The notes under the pieces are model-generated. The model did no database searches. It had not been told where the DNA came from and saw only the letters and a list, made by a program, of their open reading frames with translations. A stretch of 64,000 bases of DNA. It comes from Solenopsis invicta. Its lineage: Eukaryota > Arthropoda > Insecta > Hymenoptera > Formicidae. The translations under genes and the position numbers were made by a program. Shown one piece after another: positions 47,456 to 61,261 of this stretch (the stretch's first letter is position 1; every line of letters begins with the position of its first letter). The DNA is taken from contig NC_052664.1 in NCBI RefSeq assembly GCF_016802725.1, positions 28,599,275-28,663,274 of the forward strand, given 5' to 3'.

Positions 47456-49289
47456 ACATTTGTGACACAGCTTGAGAGACATTTGTAACACAACTCGCAG
47501 ATCAATAGTTAGAATAATTTTTTATAAAATTTTTCATGTGATGCGTTTTTGAATAACATTTCCTACGCTTCCATTTTATGAACAGAGACAGAAATTGAAG
47601 TCGATCGCAAACACGAGATACAGCACATTCAACTTTTTTTGCCGTTTATTTTAATGAGGCTATCAGACATCTTCGACAAATCAGTCTCAATGATCGGCCG
47701 CTCTGAAAATCCTTGGCCTACTCCCGCGTTCGTGCCGTCGTCAACGTTGTTACATCCGCGCTACCGTTGCCATTATTAACGCCGCTAACATGCCCCACAA
47801 CATGATTAGAACGCGACGTGCGACCTACGCCGCCATAATACGCGTACATCCTCATTAAATGACCGGATCGTCCCCCGCTCACTTATCTACGCACTTTTTT
47901 TTATATAACATTCTATTAATTTGCCTTTGCCTTCCCTCGCGTGTTGCAGCGACAAAACATTTAGTTCGCGTATGCGTGAGTGTGTGTGTGCATGTGCGAA
48001 TGCGACTCTCCTCAATAAAAGCAAATTTAATATTCAGCGCACTTTAATATTAAGTTTGAACGAAACAAAATCAGAAAGAGGAAGAGAAATGGAGACGGAA
48101 GCGAAGTTATTAAAATAGCAATCAAGAATATAAAATTTAGTTCGGTATTGTTCGATTAATTTAGTCGCTCTATCAAACGACATCTATTACGTACGTATGA
48201 TATCCAATCGTAATTTTATAAAATGGTCAACGTGTATAATTTCTTTCCTCACTTTTTGCAGAGTAATTTGTGCGATACAAGTAAATGGCAATAATTCATT
48301 TCTTTTTTTACAATAATTTTATCGCACAAAAAAATTCAATCATAAATGCCATTTATTTCTGAAAACTTTCATTCCATATTTCATTTAACAAAATCGACAG
48401 AGTTCATTCTAAAAGGGGGAGAATTTATTTTTTCTAATTTTACTAATTTTGCAAACTTGTCAGCAACTGTTGTATTTATAAAGCGGAAGAAATCTTCTCA
48501 CGTGGAATAATAAACCGAGCCAATTCACCTAGATTCGTGTCTACATAGTCAAATAGATTACAAAATATAGGAGGAAACAGTTCGCGTTCTGCGGATAGTT
48601 TTAAATGGTGTACATTCGCTGGTGGAAAACGCAGTAAGCGAGAAACGGTTGGGAAAATTTCCAACAATCGCCATAGTCCACCACCACGTTGTGAACACCG
48701 AACAATTCTGAGCACGGCAATAATCCCTAGAAATACAATAGACAATGCAACGTACCATCGTGAATCTTATTTGGCACGGTTTAACAACGGTCGATTCGAT
48801 TTTGTATCCAACAAACTTCTTATTAAAGTCTCTATAATGCGTTAATATTAATTAAATATACAATAATAATATATAAAATTATATATATAAAATAATTATA
48901 TGTATAAAATTATATTTACATTAGACCTTTTTAGTATCATATATATTTTATTGAATTATAATAAATCAATAAAAATTAGAATATTATATAATTATATTTA
49001 ATTAATATATTTTAAGTTTCAAAATAATTTAAATAAAACGTTCCCTCCCAAGGCTATTTACTATTGACCTCTCTTGAGGTGTTTAAAAGAACGTTTCGGA
49101 AGACTATTTAAAATTACTATTCTTTTTTTCTTTATTATTTCCACATATTTAATGTACTGTATTATGTTATAATACATTCTGAACTAATATAATACGTTAA
49201 GAACTGGCATCGATAGAACTGGCAAACGAAATCAACCGATTTACCCCACATCTAGGAATAGCAACAATGTTTGAAAATATGAGCTGCGT

Positions 49290-50340
49290 TTAACGTGAAA
49301 ATTCCAAGCGCGCGCGTATGCAATTTTCCGAGGCTGAAAACGGTTAAGTGCCCGTCAGCACAGGGTTCACGAGGGTACCGACCCTCCGCGTCCCCCCTTG
49401 CCCCGATTTCGCACGTACTTGGCGCCGACTTCTACAGCCGGAAACTACCTCCGTCGGCTACTTTGTTCGCGTGGAGAGCGGCACTTCAAACTTGTCGCCG
49501 ATATCAGAATTATTGGCAGGAAAGCTTTCCCCCTTCCCCAAATGGGAAATTAGAATATTTCTCACGCGCAAAATAATATTTGTCATCGCCGCGCAATCGT
49601 GATCCAATCAAAATTGTCTAACCTTGCACAAATCTTATAAAATACCGTGCGATATTAATGATCGCACTCGTGAAGATAGCATCACCCGTACGATGAGTTT
49701 TTAAATTATAACGTTTCCCTTGTGTACAATAGAATGAGATGAGGAATTAAAAAATTATTCAATCTAAAATTCAAACCTCTCTCTCCTAGATGAATGTAAT
49801 TCTTTTAATAACCGCTAATTATACCTCCGTTTCATTATATTACGGCCGATCGAGAGGAGAGCTCGTGAAAATTCCTCGTGTCTCACCGAAGCGGCAAAGT
49901 GAACGGTCGAATGGAGCGGATGTTTGCTCGTGGATCGCGGAATGACGATCGGAGAAGGAAGCGCGGACGGAGGCTCCTGATGCACCCATCACGATGGCAT
50001 CGAACCGGCTGTAATAACCGCTTCTTAGCGCACAGCCATCCGCCCGCCGCCGTCGTTCGAGCCGCTACGCACACTCCGCCGACTGCTGCGGATGCGTGCC
50101 GGCATAGGCACGAATGAAAAAGGAAAACCGAGTGGAAAAGTAGAGCCCCGGAGCTAGAAAACGTCCGATGGCGCTGGGCTCCTGCGTGCGTATCCGCGGT
50201 GCGTGGGATAGTTCTCATCGCATTATTATCGCCGCCCATGACGACGGGCATACGCACGCACGCATTCCGCGCACGTAGCCGATAAATGCTCGCGTATGCT
50301 CGCGAGCATAGGGCGTTTCCGAAGCAGAGCGGCAAAGTCG
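49290..50340. promoter_or_regulatory. CpG-rich block upstream of Gef26, possible promoter or first exon
   Basis: Two GC-rich parts (about 49290-49540 and 49880-50340) lie 10 kb upstream of coding exon 1. At the low-coordinate edge of the second part the minus strand has GCTTCG|GTGAGACAC (donor bases 49881-49886, exon side from 49887), a fair donor for a non-coding first exon that could splice to the Gef26 5' UTR. Frames across it (for example 49883-50335 on the minus strand) are Arg/Ala/His-rich and do not resemble a protein. Confidence 0.3.
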
Positions 50341-50424
50341 CGATTGAATGACGAAGCTTTGAATATTGAAAGGACGAGATTAGAAAAAATTCAAATTAAA
50401 ACCCGGAAAAAATCCTTTATATGT

Positions 50425-50636
50425 ATAATTATATACAATTTTATATCAAATATGTCCATATATAATATACATTTTATATATATTATACATACATATATAT
50501 TATATATTTTAATTACATATAATGTTTTATTATTATATATAATTATCTATAATGTATAGATAACATATTTTATTATATATATATATATTTTTTTTTTTTT
50601 CTATATGGACATATTTGATATATAATTATATATAAT
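50425..50636. repeat. AT-rich foldback
   Basis: Left AATTATATACAATTTTATAT then CAAATATGTCCATATA; right TATATGGACATATTTGATAT then ATAATTATATATAATT. The rare GTCCAT/ATGGAC core makes chance pairing of TA repeats unlikely. Confidence 0.65.
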
Positions 50637-50639
50637 TAA

Positions 50640-53600
50640 ATATAAACAATTCTTCTCAGGAAAGTCAATGTACATCATTACGGCTGCTCAATTCAAAGTA
50701 GTATACATATATATTTGATTAAATAAAATTCAGAGTTGTACATGTACATTTACATTTCCGACATTTAATTTGCGAAGAGGTTTTCGTCTCCGATGATATA
50801 ACTCATGTATCTCAATGAAAAATATCGCTAGGAAAAGAATTCACTTTGCAATGAATAAAAGTGAATTATACGCTTGAAAATGATATGCCCCGTTATTTCA
50901 AATCGCTTGGCATAAGTTATCGAGGTTATTATCGAAGGTTAATCCGTTGCCATTGCGAGATTGTGAAGTCGATCTTACAATAATAACTTCGATGATCTAA
51001 TCTCTCTCCTTGTCAGCAAGTACAGGATGTAAGCTTCAAAATAAATTGAGTTAAAAATTTTTCTGGAATATATATAATCTTAAAATCAAGTCTGAATTAA
51101 ATAACATTGCTAAATTGCATATTAAATCAGTCTGACTCGGAGATTTAAATAGATATTAACAACAGATTAATTAGATTAGTTATCTCATTGCATTTTAAAC
51201 TCTATCATTCCGCGTAAGCAAATTAGAAATCTCCTCCCCCCCCCCAAGAGACAGAATAGAAAGCGAAGAAAAAAAATAACATAATAGGCCGAATTGAAAG
51301 CGTGCTGGCAAACAGACTCCACGAAAGGAAGCGGCTAACTATAAAAATAGGATACCCTTTATGCACTCACGCACCAGTCGGCACCAAGTGCCGAGGTAAA
51401 AAGTCGTTTCCGTTTGTCCATCTGCCGATCTCAGGGATAGGAGGGACAGAAATGTTCTCGGACCAGGGGGGATCGTCGACGCATTTCTTTCCCCCTCCCG
51501 ACGGTGTATAGTACGACCTTGAGAAAATACAATCATGGCAAAGGTCGACCTTTCCGAGAGCACATCTCGATGATCCGTCGCATGAAATCGAATATCGGAA
51601 GTGGCGTGCGAAATAATTTATATATGCGCGTGGATCGCGTCACGCGATCACAGTTCGTCGTACTTTGTGCGGTTTCCGTTGCTATAGCAAAAGTGCTTAG
51701 AAAAAAGAATAATCGATCGTTCTTCTTTGCCGCTCCTCCTCCGTGCAAATATTACGTCGCATATCTCGACAAGGATTTATGTGTTTATTCCGTCAGGATT
51801 TAAATGTGACATAATGCGCTCTCCTGTTGCGTTGCTTCGCGTTTCATATTCACCCACTATTCCGATATTAGAACCTCTTTGTGAATCTGCCAGTGTTTCC
51901 ATAAATTGCATACACGTGGAAATATAGATATCAGTTTGTAAAGCATAATTTTTATCAATATAACCTTTACAAATATCTCGCTGTAGTGTAGCAAACTTGA
52001 TCCTTTTTAAAATAATAGATAAAAATGTCATTGAGTTACATGCATTTCAAAAGAATACTATATTGAATATGTTTTGTTCATTTTTTTGTTATTTGTGATA
52101 GAATTGTAATCATACTAGTAAATGTAAAATAAAAATATTTATAAAACAAAAGTATTGCAATTTAAAACAAAATTTTAACGTCGAAAAATATTTGAGGCTA
52201 ATGAAAACATTGGAGAACACAATATCAATAAAAACACAATACATTTAAATATTCGGTGAATTGGATCTTGTGATTCAAACAACTATTTTTATAAAACTAC
52301 TCGAGCTTATCGACGAGAAAACTAGACGAATTTACGGTTGAGTAATCGATATTACGTCCGGATAATCGACGGGCATGAGTGAAGCTTCGTGAATGCCGCG
52401 TCATATTTCAAACACACATGCGTGAGTATGCGTTACCATGCACGACAACCGCAGGCATATGGTGTACGGCTTCTGTTCGGAAACATCGCGTTGTCTCCGG
52501 TCTACCTTGAGACTCGGAAGGCGATTATTCCGCCGTATAAATTGCATTAAAAATTGAGAATATTTTTGACAATATTTTTCTATAAATTACGTAGAACGCT
52601 GTATTTTATTCAATTTCAAAATTTGTTATTTTGTTAGCGTATCGCTTATTTATATTGCTCGATCAAAAATCATTATTATTACAATTCCAATCTTCTTCGA
52701 AGATTAAATTGTGATTCGCGATACGAGACTGAGGTGCCTCCGGAAATTAGATTAAAAATGCATTTATTTAGCTATGATAATTTTTCGCAACAAATTCTTA
52801 ATAATTTTTCAAAATCTTATACATTGTTAGCATCAATATTATTAATTATTAATTTAAAATTGTGAAATTTTTTTACTTTTCTGGTTCAATTTAAGAGTGT
52901 TTCAATATCGAGCAATGGCACACGATTCGAAAAACTAGAAAATGAATAAAATATCTATTAATAGGCCTTATCTCAATTTTATTCATGTTATATATTTTTA
53001 TTATCTCTCTCTTCCTGTAGTGTTTCTACACAATTTCTATCCTCGGATCGAACGAAATAATAGCATGAATAGAGTCGCGCGGATGACGTCGCGGTATGTC
53101 ATTATACGTCAAACAAGATTTCTCATTAATCTGGTTCTATATGTATAATTAATGATCGCCGTCTTGTGATCATACACGAGTCCTTGTAAAAGCGATTAGC
53201 CGCGGGAGGCATTGCACTCCGTGAGCTGTTGAGGAATCGACTATCTCGATACCGCTGTCTTTTACCGCAGCCTTCGCACATCGTTTCTTCCGCGATTCGT
53301 CATACTTAATCGTTTCACAGTTTACGCGCACCTTTAGAATTCACTTCTCATGTGTGCAACAATGACACATAGGAAATTCTGCAAATCGCTTATCTAACTT
53401 GTCGCGCGCATTCGCGACGCCGACGTGAAGCTGTACCCACGATTATCTGCGATAGTTGCATACGTGAACTGAGCGTGCAATCTCACTGTCATCACAGAGT
53501 CCTAAAACTCATTTTACTAGAATACACTCCACAGATTAAAAAAAGAAACAGTTCTGTTTTTTCATTAAAAACATATTTTAAGATTATAATTCTTTTTATT

Positions 53601-55690
53601 TAAGTTTACGTTGGATAAAATAAAAAGATTATAGTTTTGAAAGCTCGGAGAAAAAATCAGAGCTTTTCAATTTTTCCGCGGACTTTTTCGATTCCTTCCT
53701 CAGGGGAAAATTTATTCAAAAAATTCATTTACAAGATGAATTTTCCCAATAAAGTTTTCGAAAAGTTCACTTATAATCGAAAAAAATCCACGAAAAAATT
53801 GAAAAAAAAAAACAACTTTTTTCCGAGCTTTTAAAACTATAAAAAAGATACACAATTACCTGAGTCACTATTTAGAATTTAGGTAAGTCGTTAAAATAGA
53901 AACAATAAACGAAAACAATTCGCAATTATGTACATCACTAAGAAATTAACGAAAATTCTCAAACTTAATGAGCCAAAGTGCTAGTACTTTCGGTGTAATT
54001 CCACGTTCGCCAACGCAATACTTAAAATTCCAACCGACGCACAGTGAAACTGCTTTCTCTTTATACGCTTGTCTGTACCCCTCCTCCGCGTTTCCTACGT
54101 CTCTCGCCGAAGAACCTGCCGACCCCGGCATAATCGACTTTATTGTACTCTTTTTCCCTTTCCTTTTCGTCGCCTTGCCGAAGCTCTCATAGCAAAAGCT
54201 CCTCGCAAAATTGTGCCGTCTATCTTGAAGACTCGCTACCACCCTCCCCCTCTATCGTTGCTCAAGTGCCCCGAATAAAATTGATAGCTCCGAGATTTAC
54301 GCGCCGATGTTGAAGAATATAATGATGTTTTCTCTCTTCTCTCTATCTCTTTGTTTTAATTTCATTGTGGACCTTTGTATGGAACTGCTAATACTTATGT
54401 TGATTGTAAGTTTTAAATTTCTCGGAGCAGACAAAGTATACATAAAATCTGAATAGAGCGTTTAGTTCAACTGATCTTTATAAAGAAACACGAATATCCT
54501 TCTTCGGACCAGACGTAATATATATCGCGCAAGAGTCGTAAACCAGGAAACATGTGATCAATTTTGCACAGGGACCCGGGCTTTACGTATCACGGTCATC
54601 CCTAAACCTTCGCCGAATTCAAAATGCAAAAGGTAAGGCGCTCGTAAAACGCACGAAAGTACTGAATACTGCATGACGTACGACTGATGAAGATTCACCA
54701 TCTAATACGCAATTCGTAAGGCCGATTTTTTAATTTTTAAATTAATAAACTCTTTCTGACGAAAGATATAATCGTTAAAATTTAAGAGCATTCAGAAGCT
54801 TAATTAAGCAATTGATAAAATGCTCTATTTGCAGTATTTTCATCACGCGCTAAATATAACTGTACGAGTCCCATCTTCCACTGCATTGCATGCCATTCTT
54901 ACATTAGCCAGATAAAACTTGATATCAGATTGCCACATTTAGCACATTAACGTGTAAAGTGAATATAGGTCAATGTTCCCATTGCAACTTGATTTTTTTT
55001 TTTACCTTGTTTATTCTGTATTCCGTTGGAGCTGTTGATGGCGACATTTATATGCCGACGCTGCTGTCAAAGTTAAGCTACACGATACGGCTTACCAATG
55101 GCATACAATACACAACGGAGCTCGAGGAGTCCGAGTTGTTCGATGGTCACTGAACCTCCCCTTACGAATCGATAGTACGACGGACGCTTTAATACGCGCG
55201 CACGCGAGATCACGGAGAGTAGCACGCGAGCGAATGGCTCACCTGCTGCGCGATCGAATTCCAAGTCCACGCGCACCTGGCACCGTCGAAAAGTCAATTG
55301 TCTCGGCCATCACGGACACATGTTTTTTACAACTACTAAACTGATGTCGCGCAACTTTTTCTACCGGAAGAGCGGCAAACACATAAGAATTGGCAACACA
55401 AAATCTTTCTCGCGTGAAAAAAGATCGCAAACCTATTTCCAGTAAAAACGTAACTAGTTGCTCGTTCCTTGATAAAAAATCGATAAGATTAAGTTAATTT
55501 ATCTTGTATTTTGTTAATTATTTATTATTCTGTTATTCCTCCATCATATTTATATTTTAATATTATTAATATTTTTTATTTTATTTATATTATTTTTTAA
55601 TATTATTAATACTATTATAATTTAACAATTAATAAATGAATTTTGATAATGTTTTATATACACATAATACATGCAATTAAAGGCCTACAT
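50640..55690. other. Upstream region, no gene recognised
   Basis: Apart from the 53626 foldback, this holds AT-rich DNA with moderate-GC stretches at 51300-51750, 52300-52520, 53160-53480 and 55030-55430. Frames of 60-100 codons overlap on both strands without a convincing product. Confidence 0.45.
53626..53849. mobile_element. Foldback element, 224 bp
   Basis: Arms of about 75 bases: TATAGTTTTGAAAGCTCGGA pairs with TCCGAGCTTTTAAAACTATA; CAATTTTTCCGCGGACTTTT with AAAATCCACGAAAAAATTG; a central AAAATTTATTC/GATGAATTTTCCC region forms the loop. Confidence 0.8.
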
Positions 55691-55698
55691 ATAATCGT

Positions 55699-55737
<39 letters not shown>

Positions 55738-55752
55738 AATAATAATAATAAT
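55699..55752. repeat. Compound (AAC)n(AAT)n microsatellite
   Basis: About 12 AAC units run directly into about 6 AAT units, ending 8 bp before the palindrome at 55761. Confidence 0.95.
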
Positions 55753-55760
55753 CGATCCCC

Positions 55761-55884
55761 TTAGCGGTCGATTCTGTGATTTGGATAACGATGTCGTTAT
55801 GGTATTATTGCGCAGCTATTACACGATACAAAAAATCTGCGCAACGATATAACAACATCGTTAAGGTTACAGAATCGACCCTTA
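55761..55884. mobile_element. Palindromic element, 124 bp
   Basis: Left TTAGCGGTCGATTCTGTGAT and its partner TACAGAATCGACCCTTAA; then AACGATGTCGTTAT with ATAACAACATCGTT; then TTGCGCAG with CTGCGCAA around a 20-base loop. The arms pair along nearly their full length. No coding frame. Confidence 0.8.
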
Positions 55885-55926
55885 AATCGGAAAAGTATCA
55901 CAGAATTAAATTGGCAAGTCAACTTA

Positions 55927-56066
55927 ATATTACCGATGCTCACTAATATCTTTAAGGGCCCCGCATTCCGGGAAAAGTGAAAAATCTGTTGAGAAAAATA
56001 TTACCTCGGCCCAGGATTTAAATCTGGATCACTTTATATTCTGTGCGGGCGTTTTAACCACCGAGG
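55927..56066 (-). mobile_element. tRNA-derived SINE, copy 2
   Basis: Read on the minus strand it begins CCTCGGTGGTTAAAACGCCC, has a degenerate B box (AGATTTAAATCCTGG) and closes with CCGAGG, a perfect complement of its start. The body continues AATATTTTTCTC, then ACTTTTCCCGG, then GGTAATATT, matching copy 1. It lies 43 bp from a palindromic element at 55761-55884. Confidence 0.7.
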
Positions 56067-58780
56067 AGCTTGATAATATTTATCGCAACAACTACTGATG
56101 TTCAGAAAATGCCGACTTAAAGCCGACGCGTACATGCGATAATTAATAATATTATAATTTGGTATTGTCGTATTCTTTAAATTCGCGAATATGATCATAT
56201 CGATTACTAGTATAAATCACGCGTTAAAAGGCACGGATAACGTAGTTCCTTTTATTTTAAATAATATTGGAAAATGAAAACCATTTTTGAATGAATAACC
56301 GATAATATATCTAACCTACAGATAATACAGACAATACTAATACAGATAAAAAACCTATATTGTGTAACATTATAATTTAGCTGTGAGAATAATACTTTAT
56401 GTGTATTAGAAAAGCTTAATAATTAAAAATGAGTAATACAGTTTCACATATCGATTATCGATTAACGCGGGAGATTCAGCTATGCGAGCGCGAACGAAAT
56501 ATTTAATTAATTACATTTGGTAATAGTAGAGATATTCAATTATGTTGGAGACGATATTCTATCAACGACTAAGTTGCTAAAGGCAAAAAAATGGCGGGCA
56601 CGACTCGCAGAGAGCTGGCGATCGATTCCACCTTTAAATTACCGGCTCCCTCGTATAGGGAGCTACCACTATAACTCGTCGTTGCACCTGCAATGAAACG
56701 TTATCAGAATCAGATCGGTCGCAACAAATGCTTTGCCATTTCTAACGTACCACGCACCACGTAATAAGTTCGCTCGCAAGAATACATTCTCGATGACATT
56801 TTCGTTTTCGAGAGCGCAATCACGATACGATTGCATTCGAGCTCAGCCCTCGAAAGATACGCAGTCTTGCCGAGATAGAAGCTGTTGCGTTATCGCGGGC
56901 GATAATTGTTTTGGGAACGGAGAATGCGTGCTGTGGTCGATCTGGGGGGATGTAGAAGTAAACTTGTATCGGTGCTTTATGAAAAGCTAATGTATGTATC
57001 GCGCGCACACAGGTTTTCAACGGTCGTTGCACAGGCGACAATGAACCGTCCTGTCCCGATAGAAGTGGCCGTGCGTGTCCAGACGACCACTTCCGGTTCC
57101 TCGTGCCACAGCCAGGACATGCCTCAAAAAACACGCTACGTGGCATGCGGATTAATGAGAGTCGTTATTGCGTGCAAGGATCGGACGCGAGTGCGATTAA
57201 GACTCCGCTTTGCTCCATGTGAAACTTATCGCTCTTACCGTGATAAAAATGGCAAAGACAGACGCGTTATTAGCAGAGATTTAAATCGGTACTAGCGGCT
57301 CTCATTTTCGAGCTTTGCAGATACGCAAAAAAATGCGGCTTATGCAAACGCTCGCATTTTCATTATCGCGAATAAAAATGAGCAGTTATTTTCTTATGTC
57401 AACAAAATGGAAATTTAACTAAAATTATATCAGTTTTCATACATCGTGTGCAAAGATAGCAACTGTGTGTCTAATCTCTCATTTAATATTTACAAATATT
57501 ATAATTGTAAGTTGTAATATTGTTATTGTAATATTATATTTCAGGAAATAATCGTCTGCTTAATAATTTCCAAAAATAATAAGTAATCTTCTTCCTTTTG
57601 GTTGAAATAAAATTCAATCGGTAAATAATTTTTGCTTTTAAAATAATAATCGATTAATGCAGAAAATTTTTCTCTCACACAATCAATACCGCTATAATTT
57701 CCAATTATATTCTCAGAACATTCCTCTGGTACATGGAAACGAAATGTTTGATTCTTAAATGTGTTTCCTTCCCTCGCGCGGAAAATTCGGTCTTCCTCTC
57801 CCTTCCCTTACGGAATTTACGGAGGGATCAGGAAATTGCCGCGAAATTGCCCGAAAATTGACACGTCACACCCTTCACGCATAAACGCATTTTCCGCGGC
57901 TTCTCACACCGGGAAGGCTTTTAATATAAATTTCAGATAACTAATGCCTGGCTTCTCGTTTTCCACCTCAACATCGATCGTATCAACTCCTGAATCCTGT
58001 TTTTCCTTTATAAACGCACATGTAAATTCGCAATATACAATTTAATTTTCCAATATAATAAAATATCCGACGGAAAATTCGAACTCAAACATCAGTTTGC
58101 TTGAAAATTTCTGCAAAAGTAAAAACCGCATATTAAGCAAAGCAAATTTATTAGCGATAAATGATGAAACATCGCCTTGTTATTTGAATATATTATAAAT
58201 ATAGAACATTATTTATAATTGTAACAAAAAATTTACGCCAAAGTGAATTATGGGAATTTTAAGTACATTATAACAAATAACATTAAATTAATGTTATAAT
58301 TAACTGTAGCATTTATTCCATTAATAAATTTCCTTGTAAATTATTTATAACGTCACAAATAGTTCACGAGTATTTTTCCTTAATATATTTTAGAAAATTA
58401 TGAATTTAAGTACTCTCGTGCCTTTTCCCCTCTAGACCCAAAATTCCTAACGCATTTCTCGGCGAGGACTTTGGCACAAAAGTATGAAATTCCATACAAT
58501 TTTCGAATATTTACGTGACAACGTAAGGGAGAAAAACAATAGCTTAGGTGCGACAAAAAACAGAAAATTTTATCACAAAATTGTGTTTATGCTAGCAAAA
58601 ATATTGTTAAAACAAAATATTATTAAAATATTATTAAAAGTATATCTTTATGAAAAGAATAATCTTTCAAATACACTTAAAAAAGAAGTATCTAATTTTG
58701 ACATTATGATATTTTTATATCTATGTTCTTAAATATTTAAAAATATTTTAGTTTTAAACGATGTTTCCAAATACTAAAAA

Positions 58781-58846
58781 ATTTAAAACACTAAAACGTT
58801 TAAAGCTATTAAAGATTTCAGCTTTAAACGTTTTAACATTTTAAAT
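58781..58846. repeat. Short hairpin
   Basis: Arms of 27 bases (ATTTAAAACACTAAAACG and TTTAAAGCT against AGCTTTAAACGTTTTAACA) with three mismatches and a 12-base loop. Confidence 0.65.
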
Positions 58847-61170
58847 CTAAACCATTTAAAACAAAGCATTTTTAAGTATTTAAGAAGCGGAGAAATAAAA
58901 AATTAATTATTTAAGTTTAGTATCTTAAAATTAAATATTTCTTTTCTGAGTGTACGCGTAATTCAAGTCATTATAAGATAGCACTAATGAGATAGAGCAG
59001 ACAGAAATTCGTCAAAATATTTACCATGCTGTTTATTTTGTTTAATTATATATGTCTACTACAGTCGTAATTTATGTGAAAGAAGACTAATGAAATAATG
59101 CAATAAACGTAATGAACTTGAAAGATGAAGCGTGCAATTACAATTATTAAAACTAACGGAATCGAATTGAGTATAAAATTGAAGAGGAAGAGAAGCAAAG
59201 ACAAAGAGGGAGAGAGAGAAAGAGAGAGAGGAGACGAGAAAAAAACCCACAGAGAAAGAAGCACGTACGAGAATGATCCGACGAGAAGTTATGCGAAGCG
59301 TGGGACCGGAAGAAATCCAAGATACAATTGGCCGGAAACGAGGACCCTTCGAAAATGATGCGGTCGGTATTTCTTTTTTTTTTCTCTCTTTTCACTTTGA
59401 TAAGATCGAGGATAAATCGCGATCTCGTGGCGCGCAACCAGCTCTTTCGCGAATTTGATCTCGGACCTCGTTTTGCCACTATTACTAACTGCCTTGCCGG
59501 TTCCAGAGAGTGCCCAACGACAGTAGCGGCACGGAATTGTGCAACTCCGACTATTGTCTTTTGTGCGTGCCCTGCTGCTTTCTGGAAGACGTACTACACT
59601 TTCAACTTTGTCTCGCGCAGAGGTTAAAGATCGTATTTCTCATCTATTACTAAAATCTCTTTATCCTCTTATTCTTCTAAGTCGCTTAGAAGCGCTAAGC
59701 CACTCTTTCTCGGACACATCTGCTCCTTTATTGAGACGTGATACTTTTCAGTTTGCATTTGCCTATCATCAAATCACTAATAAAGAAAGCTCGATAATAG
59801 TAACTTTCATTTATAATAATGCAATGGCATAATAATAAATTACTAATAAAACTTTAAATTATATATATTCATGCACACGTTGCTCTAATATTTTATTATT
59901 TATTGCTTGTCATTACTTATTGAAACCCGACGTGCTAATTAAAATAAGTGTGACTAATAATTATGGAGTTAGACTTTTACCATTAAACATGAATAAAATT
60001 ATTACGCTTGTTCTGTAATATGTTGAACAATGGTCATGTTCGTTTTATTGAAATTTTTCCAATAGAAAGGATGAGAGGAGAATTTAATAATAATTAAACA
60101 AAATTATAAGCGCTGATTGTTTTATATATAAAACATTGAAATAGTAGCAAAATAAAGTAGCGATCTATGCACGTTAAAACCTTTTATATTGCGAAAATAT
60201 TAACATAAACTCATTAATGAATACGAAGTGGCGCATGCAAATCCCCTATTGGAAACAATGCTCGCGTGGTTGCGTATAACGATTATTCTCAATAAATTAA
60301 TTCAAATTACGTCCTGTGTGTGAAAAATCAAAATACCAAATTAAGACAGTTAATTAATAATTTACAATAAATATTTATACATAAAAAGTAATTTAAAAGT
60401 GTAATATGGTTGAGCAGAACAAAAATAATCTCAAATTGAAAAGGAAAAAGCGAAATGAAATTAAAATAAGTTCAAAGCAAAATTAAATTAAAATTGCGAA
60501 TAGCAAATAAAATGTAAATGTTAAAAAAAATATAAAATATAAAAATTCATTTATCTTCCCTTTCTTCGTGACTAATTGTTCATTACACCTACAGACTCGC
60601 CTAATGGACTATTAATAATAAATGCTCATCAATATTCAATTAAAGAAGACGGGTGTCACAGCCAACTGCATATTAAACATCTATAAATCAATGCCAATAA
60701 TTTACGTAAATTCATTCAGATTGCCGCGCGGAAAAGTCTCGTCGAAAGATATACGGACTTGCGGGGGTTTTTCAGCAACGGTCGAGAAACGGCACGTACT
60801 ATCGCGGTAAGGCCGCGACTTTCCAGGCCCCATTTTCGCCGTGTGTAATTTACCAATACATGTCGCATAACCGTTTGCGAATACATGCAACATTTGCGTA
60901 GCAGGCGTGAACGAGGTTGAACACGTGCCGCGCGTGGGACCGTTCCCTTTACGCAACTAGGTATACTTGTAAAAGGATTCGAAGGTCGGAATTTTGAGAT
61001 ACCCCGGCGAGTGTACAGCCGTAAGACTTTCTATTTTCAAAGAGCCTCTACGAGACGGAAATCCGAGATTGGAGCCCTTTATATCAAAAAACCTTACGTA
61101 ACAAAATTCGACCGATACCGTAAAACATCCTTGACAACAATGCTTTAATAAACTGTTGATATCAAACATT

Positions 61171-61192
61171 TCTAAAAAAAAAAAAAAAAAAA
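61171..61192. repeat. Poly(A) run
   Basis: About 20 A in a row. It could be a retroposon tail, but no body is recognisable to its left. Confidence 0.8.
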
Positions 61193-61261
61193 ACTTTACA
61201 CAGAGAAAAACAGCCATGATTGAATTAACAAGGTATATTTGGTAAAGTAAATTTTAGTGAG

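Larger units (their letters stand above)
46054..49289. other. Upstream region, no gene recognised
   Basis: AT-rich with two CA/GT runs. A minus-strand frame at 48476-48745 is discussed as a finding. 48840-49020 is nearly pure A/T. Confidence 0.45.
56067..61261. other. Upstream region, no gene recognised
   Basis: 56560-57300 and 59270-59620 are richer in GC; the frames there (up to 129 codons) are Arg-rich and not recognisable. 59180-59260 is purine-rich with GA runs. The remainder is AT-rich. Confidence 0.45.

Noticed and set aside
53946..54242. Minus-strand Ser-Phe-Gly-Lys stretch resembling the expected start of Gef26 exon 4
   Set aside because: It lies upstream of exon 1 in the direction of transcription and the residues after it do not follow the family.
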